Positions 58,914 through 64,000 of a stretch of 64,000 bases of DNA are shown here, piece by piece. A program made the translations under genes and the position numbers. Below the pieces are notes generated by a model. That model was not told where the DNA came from and did not search any database. It saw only the letters and a list, made by a program, of their open reading frames with translations. The DNA comes from Lysobacteraceae bacterium NML91-0213 (GTDB lineage Bacteria; Pseudomonadota; Gammaproteobacteria; Xanthomonadales; Xanthomonadaceae): the NCBI GenBank assembly GCA_002798175.1, contig NWQL01000001.1, positions 393,078 through 457,077 of the forward strand, in the 5' to 3' direction. The stretch's first letter is position 1, and every line of letters begins with the position of its first letter.

Positions 58914-59398
58914 GACCGCACCTCGGCGAATGCCAGGCCGGCGATGACGCACTGCGGACCCGGGCCAACCGCATCGTGGGGGACATGCACGACACGGTTG
59001 ACCCGGGCGCAGGCGAGGGGGACGTCGTACGAACCGCTGTCCACCGCGTCGACGGCATCGAGCGCGCGCTGCCAGCGCAGGGTGTCGAGGCCGCCGCGCA
59101 GGATCTTCGCGAGGTCGGGCGAGCAGTCGGGTCCGGTCTCGCCCTGATAGAGGTTGAGCGCGGCGCGGGCGATGACCGCGTGCTGCGACCAGTCGTAGAT
59201 GGTGGCCTGGGAATACACCGCCACTGCGGCGCAGACGCGCGGCTGGGTGACGGTGGGGATGCCTGGGTCGACGACAGGCGCCGGGTCGTGCCCGGTGCCA
59301 CGCACCACGATCGCGGTGGCGATCAGGGCATAGAGCCCGAGGATGGCCAACGCCAGGCGGCGCTGCTCACGGCGAAGCTCTGCGGGAAGCTGGGACAC
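58910..59398 (-). CDS. Membrane-anchored protein, first gene of the leftward early operon
   Basis: A 162-aa protein with a basic N-terminus, one membrane helix (LALAILGLYALIATAIVV) and a C-terminal domain with three Cys (RVCAAVAVYSQATIYDWSQHAVIARAALNLYQ, DCSPDL, QCVIAGLAFAEV). GTG at 59398 has GGAG 6 nt upstream. Function unknown; first product of the putative leftward promoter. Confidence 0.65.
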   Translation of the reverse strand: MSQLPAELRREQRRLALAILGLYALIATAIVVRGTGHDPAPVVDPGIPTVTQPRVCAAVAVYSQATIYDWSQHAVIARAALNLYQGETGPDCSPDLAKILRGGLDTLRWQRALDAVDAVDSGSYDVPLACARVNRVVHVPHDAVGPGPQCVIAGLAFAEVRS

Positions 59399-59514
59399 GG
59401 CGGACTCCGACTGGAGCGAAGAACGCCGGCGGGGTCTGGGGCGGGAGAGGGGAGGCTCCCGAGGGGACGACCCCGCCGGGCGTCCTGTCGTCGGACCATC
59501 CGGCGACACGCACA

Positions 59515-59556
59515 GTTAGCCCTAAGCTAATCATCCCGTCAATAGCCATGTGCTAA
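59515..59556 (-). promoter_or_regulatory. Left operators and promoter of the leftward early operon
   Basis: Two 15-bp palindromes, TTAGC-CCTAA-GCTAA (59516-59530) and ATAGC-CATGT-GCTAA (59542-59556), lie 26 bp centre to centre. On the minus strand TTGACG (59542-59537) and GCTAAC (59520-59515), 16 bp apart, form a possible promoter spanned by the operators. The same palindrome occurs at the repressor/Cro region. Confidence 0.75.
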
Positions 59557-59650
59557 TGAAAGCGGGAAACGAGACAGCCGGCGTTCAGGCTCAGTCAACG
59601 CAATCGACCGTCTTGCGCCAGAATGTGCGTCGATGACGCCGGAGACAGGG

Positions 59651-60184
59651 ATGGACGCAAGGCTGTTGCTGGGAGCGATGCTCCTGCTCGTGTCGGCTAC
59701 TGCGCAGGGCCAGATCTATCGATGCAAGGGGGCGGGAGGCGCGACTACGTACTCGGACAAGCCGTGCGGAGCGGACGCCGAGCTTCGCGAGTACCGGGCA
59801 CCTCGGGCACCGGAAGCTTCCGGCGAGCCTGACTCGAACGTCAGGGCTATCCTGCAATCCAACGAGATGAGTTCCATTGCGATCGCGGAGCGGCGCTGCC
59901 TAGGGAACGCGGAGTCGGACATCTACCGACCGGTCAATTCGCGTGTTGCGGGATACCAGCGGGAGATCCAGCAGCTCGAGCGTCAGCTCAGCGGTGCGAA
60001 CAACAACCTCGCTGGCGCGACATACGGCAGCGGGATCCGCAACCAGATCGCAGCGCTCCACCAGTCGATCAGCACGGAACGGGCTGCGGCGGATACCCAG
60101 ATGGCGGCTGCCAGGCAGAACTGTTCGCAGCAGCGACGTGATGCCGAGTCTCGGACCAGAGAGAAGTTCACCACCACTCCCTGA
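59651..60184 (+). CDS. Secreted DUF4124-type protein (phage cargo)
   Basis: A 177-aa secreted protein with signal peptide MDARLLLGAMLLLVSATAQG, a DUF4124-like segment (QIYRCKGAGGATTYSDKPCG) and a long coiled coil (SRVAGYQREIQQLERQLSG onward). GGAG 6 nt before the ATG at 59651 decides the start over an ATG at 59633. It lies inside the immunity region on the opposite strand to its neighbours; possible cell-envelope cargo gene of the lysogen. Confidence 0.75.
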   Translation: MDARLLLGAMLLLVSATAQGQIYRCKGAGGATTYSDKPCGADAELREYRAPRAPEASGEPDSNVRAILQSNEMSSIAIAERRCLGNAESDIYRPVNSRVAGYQREIQQLERQLSGANNNLAGATYGSGIRNQIAALHQSISTERAAADTQMAAARQNCSQQRRDAESRTREKFTTTP

Positions 60185-60191
60185 TCTCCCG

Positions 60192-61028
60192 TCAGGCGGT
60201 TTCGAGCTCGATCAGCTGCCCGGCGCCGCTCTCGGCACTCACGACCGTGCGGAAGATCACGCCCGCGGATTCCGCCTCGCGGCCGAGCTCATGGCGCATC
60301 TCGTGCAGCCGCGCGCGCTGGCGATCGCCCAGCACCGGGTCGTCATCCCGCTGCATGCCGGAGATCAGGGCGGCTTTCGGCTGGCGGCCGACGCGTCGCC
60401 CCTTGTCGAGCTCCCACAGTCGACCCCGCGCATCGCGCAGGCTGGCGCCGTGGCGCAGGGGGTTGAGCACGCTGAAGTGGGCCAGAACCCTGGTGGACGC
60501 GTAGCCGAACCGCACCAGCTCGCCCCCTTCAACCAACACCGACGTGCGGCCGAAGTACTGCCTGAGTTCGGGACGGAGATTGGTCACCGCCTGCCGGATA
60601 TCGGTGCTGAAGCGGCGTGTGATTTCCTCGTCGCCGGGGCCGTCCGATTCGTCGGCGTCGTCCAGCGCGTCGAGGTTGGCCAGGCTGGAGTACTGCAGGG
60701 CCGCAATACGTAGCAGATCGTTGACCGACAGCGCAGCTGTCTCGCGAAGCTCGGATGGGTGAAGCCCGCCGAGCGAGACGTCCAGACGGTCCAGAGACCC
60801 GCCTGCGCGCGCGGCAGCGACGTACATCTCCAGCGCCACGTCGATCAGCTTTCGGGCGCCATCAGCGGCCTTGCCGTACAGGGCCGTCAACACGTCGTCG
60901 CGCAAGATCCGTCTGCCGCCCCAGCCTTCACCGAAGTGGTAGACGACACCCACCATGAGGCGCTCGCCGGTGCCGGCGACCGGCTCCCAGAACAGGGCAC
61001 GCCAAGGGGCTAGGGAGGGCGTCGTCAC
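60192..61028 (-). CDS. DUF3037-like protein, partner of the HipA-like kinase
   Basis: A 278-aa protein. The N-terminal part (WRALFWEPVAGTGERLMVGVVYHFGEG) resembles the DUF3037 pattern in which a Gly-Glu-(R/F)-x-N-x-Gly-Val-Val core follows a short strand. The rest is mixed alpha/beta with an Asp/Glu-rich segment (LDALDDADESDGPGDEE). GTG overlaps the kinase stop (GTGA). DUF3037 proteins are, from memory, common neighbours of HipA-like kinases. Function unknown. Confidence 0.65.
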   Translation of the reverse strand: MTTPSLAPWRALFWEPVAGTGERLMVGVVYHFGEGWGGRRILRDDVLTALYGKAADGARKLIDVALEMYVAAARAGGSLDRLDVSLGGLHPSELRETAALSVNDLLRIAALQYSSLANLDALDDADESDGPGDEEITRRFSTDIRQAVTNLRPELRQYFGRTSVLVEGGELVRFGYASTRVLAHFSVLNPLRHGASLRDARGRLWELDKGRRVGRQPKAALISGMQRDDDPVLGDRQRARLHEMRHELGREAESAGVIFRTVVSAESGAGQLIELETA

Positions 61029-61771
61029 GCCCGGGATAGTAGATCGTCGGGTGCCGGGAAGCGAGCGAGGATTCGGGACGCAATATCCGACATCCGTGAC
61101 GCCACGAACTCCGCCTGCTGGCGGGTGTCGTGCATCGTGGCCATCGCATCGGCGACGGCGTCGGGCAGGTCGCGGGCCATCACGAACGTGCGCGCCACGG
61201 CGGCCTGCCGGAAGGGCGCCTCCTGCCCCACCATCACGGACATGAAGCAGAGCTTGTTGTGGTCGGCCAGCTGGCTCTGGCCGAGGCTGTGCGCGTGGTC
61301 AATCCACGCCTCGCGCTGGCCATCCCAGAGGATGTTCTCGAGGTTTCGGTCGCGGTTGTCGATCGCCTCGTCGGCGACGGCGGCCAGGGGGGCGTTGGCC
61401 AGCCCCACCGCCACGCCGATGGCAATCCCGATCGCGGCGTCCCGTTCCGGTGAGCCTTCTTCGAGACCCACCGTGAGCGGCTGCAGGAGGTTCGGGTATC
61501 CGGCGTCGGCACTGCCGAACGCCAAGGCACCACCCACGTCGACCAGGTATGGGTCCGGCACGGGCAGGCCCCAGCCGCGTAACAGGAGAGCCGCGAAGGA
61601 CTCCGTGACCACGTGCTCGAGCGGGATGCGCTTGATGATGCCGGAGACGGCCTTTCCGGCCACTCGCAACGCGCAGCGGGATGCGCCAGTCCGCCCGATT
61701 CCGATCGGCCGCTCGGTTCCCGCGATCAGCTCCGCCCACTGTATGGCGGGCGGCTGCCTGGGCTCAGTCAC
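61025..61771 (-). CDS. HipA-like Ser/Thr kinase
   Basis: A 248-aa compact kinase-fold protein. Visible features are a possible ATP-lysine (SGIIKRIP, Lys47), ESFAALLLRGWGLPVPDPYLVDV, the catalytic loop DNRDRNLENILWD (Asp141-Arg142, Asn146) and the metal Asp in WIDHAHSLG (Asp158). This matches the short HipA_2-type rather than the 440-aa HipA toxin. No HipB-like antitoxin is next to it. GTG start overlaps the upstream stop by 8 nt. Probable toxin or signalling kinase. Confidence 0.75.
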   Translation of the reverse strand: MTEPRQPPAIQWAELIAGTERPIGIGRTGASRCALRVAGKAVSGIIKRIPLEHVVTESFAALLLRGWGLPVPDPYLVDVGGALAFGSADAGYPNLLQPLTVGLEEGSPERDAAIGIAIGVAVGLANAPLAAVADEAIDNRDRNLENILWDGQREAWIDHAHSLGQSQLADHNKLCFMSVMVGQEAPFRQAAVARTFVMARDLPDAVADAMATMHDTRQQAEFVASRMSDIASRILARFPAPDDLLSRA

Positions 61772-62225
61772 TGGTCCGCGCCGCCTGCCTGGCGGAATGG
61801 AGGGCCTGCTCCGCCAGCAACTTCCGAACGGCTGAGAGGTCGTTGGCAATGCGGAACACGATGGCTATCCCTTCCAGGGCGAGCCGTGCCGCCACCAGCC
61901 ACACAAGGCACCCGACGGCCAGAAGGTAGGCCTCCTGCATGATGGCCAGGATGGCGCCGGCCACGCTGCCCACCACGGCAAGCAGGAAGGCGACATGCAC
62001 GAGGAAAGGCGTGTACATCGTGCGGAACGCGGTGAAGCCAGCGCCGTCAATCTCGCCCGCCTGCCGGTACCGGAGCGCGGCCCTGGCGCTTCGTACTGTG
62101 GCCGCGTCCGGCCCCGCGACGCCCTCCACGCGCGCATAGATCACACCGCACCGGGGGCATTCGCCCGCTGGCGCCGTGTCGGTGTCCTGGCGCTCGTAGC
62201 CGCAGCGCACGCAGATCTTTCCCAT
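61764..62225 (-). CDS. Zinc-ribbon plus DUF4282 membrane protein
   Basis: A 153-aa protein. The N-terminal zinc ribbon (ICVRCGYERQ, GECPRCGVIYARVEG) precedes a DUF4282-like domain with two membrane helices (FTAFRTMYTPFLVHVAFLLAVVGSVAGAILAI and YLLAVGCLVWLVAARLALEGIAIVFRI). It lies just after the CI-like repressor gene on the same strand and overlaps the HipA-like kinase. It might be the membrane sensor or anchor of the module. Confidence 0.7.
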   Translation of the reverse strand: MGKICVRCGYERQDTDTAPAGECPRCGVIYARVEGVAGPDAATVRSARAALRYRQAGEIDGAGFTAFRTMYTPFLVHVAFLLAVVGSVAGAILAIMQEAYLLAVGCLVWLVAARLALEGIAIVFRIANDLSAVRKLLAEQALHSARQAARTSD

Positions 62226-62262
62226 CGTCCCTCCCTCGAAGAGTCCTTTCCCCCGGCCTGCG

Positions 62263-62718
62263 CTATCGGTTCCCCCCGTCGCGCTTGCTGCCGGTGATCA
62301 TGTGCGCCAGCGACTCCTTCAGGTGGGGGTCTTCTGGTGTAGCGGCCAGCGATTCAAGGAGCTTTCCGGCTGCCGGCCGCAGTCCTGCCGGCATGCGCCG
62401 CAGCGCATCGGCCAGCACGCTGGCAATGTCGCGCTCGGTAGCGGCCGCGATCGGCGGTTCTTGAGCACCCGTTTCGCCGGGTCCTGAGTGGAACGTATCG
62501 AGCCAGCCCTCGGGTTTGCCGGTAACACGTTCGATGTATCGGGCAGTGTCTTTCAACATGCCGCGCGGTTTCCCGGTGGCCGAGTTCTTGCTGCCGTTGA
62601 GCCACTGGCTCACTTGGGAGGGGGTCCGATCGGCAAGCCGGGCCACCGCGGCTACTGAGCCGAACTCTCGGACGAGGATCGCGAGGTTCGCCCGGCGTAT
62701 TTCATCGATGTCGTGCAT
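62263..62718 (-). CDS. CI-like phage repressor (short form)
   Basis: A 151-aa protein with an N-terminal Cro/CI helix-turn-helix (NLAILVREFGSVAAVARLADRTPSQVSQWLNGSK) and a short helical C-terminal part. The S24 self-cleavage domain of long CI proteins is absent, so induction must differ from lambda. The start MHDIDEIRR keeps both right operators upstream of the gene. First gene of the leftward immunity transcript. Confidence 0.85.
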   Translation of the reverse strand: MHDIDEIRRANLAILVREFGSVAAVARLADRTPSQVSQWLNGSKNSATGKPRGMLKDTARYIERVTGKPEGWLDTFHSGPGETGAQEPPIAAATERDIASVLADALRRMPAGLRPAAGKLLESLAATPEDPHLKESLAHMITGSKRDGGNR

Positions 62719-62729
62719 CGAGCGATTGC

Positions 62730-62791
62730 ATAGCCCGTGGCTAACAAAAGCCATTCGCGGCAGGCTTGCGAGAGCATTAGCCATGCGCTAA
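62730..62791. promoter_or_regulatory. Right operators between the repressor and YdaS-like genes
   Basis: ATAGC-CCGTG-GCTAA (62730-62744) and TTAGC-CATGC-GCTAA (62777-62791) lie in the divergent region. They share the form of the left operators 3.2 kb away. For the rightward promoter, TTGCGA (62766-62771) and TAATGT (62789-62794) at 17 bp are possible; the second operator would cover this -10. Confidence 0.78.
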
Positions 62792-62800
62792 TGTGGCCGC

Positions 62801-63088
62801 ATGAACCTCACCGACTATTTGAAGCAGGAGCGGGGCCGCGGCGCCGCGTTGGCGCGAGTGCTGAGCGTCACCCCCGTGACCGTTTCCCAGTGGAGCAGCG
62901 GCGATCGGCAGGTGCCTGCGGAGCGCTGCCCCGCGATCGAGCGCGCCACCGGTGGCCAGGTCCGCTGCGAAGAGCTGCGCCCCGATGTCGACTGGAAGTA
63001 CCTGCGCGCCAGCGCCGTGGAGTCGAACTCCATGGTCGAAGCCGACCCTGATGCCGGGCGCATCGAGCCGCTGGCGGAGTTGCCGTGA
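62801..63088 (+). CDS. YdaS/Cro-like antitermination or repressor protein
   Basis: A 95-aa protein of the YdaS_antitoxin/Cro group (LTDYLKQERGRGAALARVLSVTPVTVSQWSSGDRQVPAERCPAIERATGG). It occupies the Cro position, divergent from the repressor. No Shine-Dalgarno is visible before its ATG, which lies only 6 nt after the putative -10, so the mRNA could be leaderless. Confidence 0.85.
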   Translation: MNLTDYLKQERGRGAALARVLSVTPVTVSQWSSGDRQVPAERCPAIERATGGQVRCEELRPDVDWKYLRASAVESNSMVEADPDAGRIEPLAELP

Positions 63089-63141
63089 TGTCGCGAGAGC
63101 TTCCATGCCTTGCAGCGTGGGTCACGCCGAGGACTCCGTAA

Positions 63142-63768
63142 ATGACGCAGCAACGTCAGTACCGCGAGCCACGCGCCGCGGTCATCTTCCGCTTCACTAC
63201 CGATGCCATCCGCAACAGCCACCACAACGATGCGTCGTTCGCCCAGGCCGTTGCCGATGCCTACATGGATCAGGTGGCGCCCGAGGAGCGCACCACGCAG
63301 TTCCACGTGGGCACTGACCTCGCCAGCCTGGAGAAGGCCGGCAAGCTCAACGCGAAGCTGATCGAGCGGTTCCGCAACGGCACGGTGAAGCTGCCGGCCG
63401 ACCTCGAGGAAGCGTGGGTTGCCGCGCTGCCTGAGCCGTGGCGGCTGGACTGCGCCCGGGAGCTGGCGCGCCGGTACGGCTTCATCGGCGCCCGTGTGCC
63501 CTCCAGCGCCGCGGCCGGCCAGATGCTCTGCACCGCGCAGGTGGCGATGGAGTTCGGCCAGGCCCTGCAGGCGCTGGCCGAGATCAACATGGACGGCGTG
63601 GTCAACGCGCACGACCTGGCGCGGGTGCGCCGCGCGCTGAAGGAATGCGGAGATCTCGCCAGCGAGGTCACCACGCTCAAGGCCACGCTGCACCAGCAGC
63701 TCGACACCCTGGAGGCGAGCGCGCGGCCGGTGGCAGTGGGTGGCGACGCGCGGAGGGCAGGGCGGTGA
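63142..63768 (+). CDS. Phage early regulatory-type protein
   Basis: A 208-aa protein (VIFRFTTDAIRNSHHNDASFAQAVADAYMDQVAPEERTTQFHVG, LIERFRNGTVKLPADLEEAWVAALPEPWR). I recall similar proteins in Xanthomonas and Stenotrophomonas phages just after a Cro-like gene; the function is not known to me, possibly CII-like or in replication control. GAGG lies about 10 nt upstream of the ATG. The stop overlaps the next gene (GTGA). Confidence 0.7.
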   Translation: MTQQRQYREPRAAVIFRFTTDAIRNSHHNDASFAQAVADAYMDQVAPEERTTQFHVGTDLASLEKAGKLNAKLIERFRNGTVKLPADLEEAWVAALPEPWRLDCARELARRYGFIGARVPSSAAAGQMLCTAQVAMEFGQALQALAEINMDGVVNAHDLARVRRALKECGDLASEVTTLKATLHQQLDTLEASARPVAVGGDARRAGR

Positions 63769-64000
63769 GCACGCCGAAGCCCTGGAACCGTAGCCGCGTG
63801 GCCTACCAGCGGACGGAATGCAGCATCGAGTTGGCCACGTGGCTCCTCGATCGCGTGCCCGCTGACCAGCACGCCGCGCTGGGCGATCGCCTGCCCGTGG
63901 TCCGCCTGCTGCTGGCCGCGCAGGAGCAGCGCCGACCGCTGACCCCCGAGTGGGTGATGCGGATGCTGGAGTGCAGCCGCGCCACGGCGTACCGCGTGCT
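63765..64000 (+). CDS. Partial phage protein with helix-turn-helix, runs off the right edge
   Basis: From GTG at 63765 (overlapping the upstream stop) the frame is open to the end of the window: VSTPKPWNRSRVAYQRTECS, then ELATWLLDRVPADQHAALGD, then LTPEWVMRMLECSRATAYRV, which looks like a helix-turn-helix. Probably a regulator or replication-associated protein. Confidence 0.65.
   Translation, partial: MSTPKPWNRSRVAYQRTECSIELATWLLDRVPADQHAALGDRLPVVRLLLAAQEQRRPLTPEWVMRMLECSRATAYRV

Larger units (their letters stand above)
49889..64000. mobile_element. Integrated temperate phage (left part), inserted at tRNA-Pro
   Basis: From the 3' end of tRNA-Pro to the window edge the genes are of phage type: an Int-arm/HNH-like gene, integrase, excisionase-like gene, a leftward early operon, an immunity region and rightward early genes. 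The other end, with a copy of the tRNA 3' end, is not seen and must lie beyond the right edge. Structural and packaging genes are also outside, so an integrated element other than a full phage cannot be excluded. Confidence 0.85.

Noticed and set aside
61025-62718. Reading the repressor and HipA-like kinase as a HipBA toxin-antitoxin pair
   Set aside because: The repressor is separated from the kinase by the DUF4282 gene, has matching phage operators and sits opposite a Cro-like gene, so it is better seen as CI. A regulatory link is still possible.
49889-64000. Second copy of the tRNA-Pro 3' end (other attachment site)
   Set aside because: I looked for the tRNA 3' sequence to the right and saw none, so the far end is taken to be outside the window.

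Overview
The window looks like a chromosome segment of a high-GC gammaproteobacterium of the Xanthomonadaceae/Lysobacteraceae (Lysobacter/Luteimonas/Stenotrophomonas-like). The basis is gene content and order (miaB-ybeZ-ybeY-corC-lnt, petABC-sspA-sspB, an Oar-like TonB receptor, a minor-pilin cluster ending in pilE, thrS-infC-rpmI-rplT-pheST-ihfA-merR) and typical protein sequences. The genus is inferred from memory of these families, not from a search.

Layout. 1-4858: minus-strand miaB-ybeZ-ybeY, then corC-lnt, split by one opposed secreted-protein gene. 5014-9562: a lytic transglycosylase, cytochrome bc1 (petABC) and sspA. 9684-16842: sspB, a DUF3301 protein, an FHA protein, Trm112-like/nadC, purEK, a degenerate superoxide dismutase paralogue, grxD, an SDR and a MarC protein. 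17110-21826: an Oar-like TonB receptor and ppnN. 22133-29144: the pilus-tip operon fimT-pilV-pilW-pilX-pilY1-pilE, then tRNA-Asn, a lone pseudopilin, uvrB, tRNA-Val and a DUF2236 oxygenase. 33528-40335: a minus-strand respiratory operon cyoABCD-SURF1-regB-regA that joins a bo-type quinol oxidase to its assembly factor and a redox two-component system. 40516-49722: an MFS transporter and the translation operon thrS (with a probable threonine leader-peptide attenuator), infC (ATC start), rpmI, rplT, pheS, pheT, ihfA and a MerR regulator, ending at tRNA-Pro(GGG).

From tRNA-Pro to the right edge the sequence is an integrated temperate phage. A long leftward operon with 1-8 nt overlaps runs from a promoter near 59.5 kb down to xis, integrase and an unusual Int-arm/HNH-like gene beside the tRNA. 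It carries RdgC, an HNH endonuclease, a J-domain protein, a cupin-like protein and many small unknown proteins. The immunity region has the same logic as lambda: left operators (59.5 kb), cargo genes, a CI-like repressor, right operators (62.75 kb), then a YdaS/Cro-like gene and rightward early genes. Four 15-bp operators share the form (T/A)TAGC-N5-GCTAA.

The most interesting system is the three-gene module read with the repressor, in the position of lambda rexAB: a zinc-ribbon/DUF4282 membrane protein, a HipA-like kinase and a DUF3037-like protein. Its position suggests expression in the lysogen and a role in superinfection exclusion or abortive infection. That role is inference.
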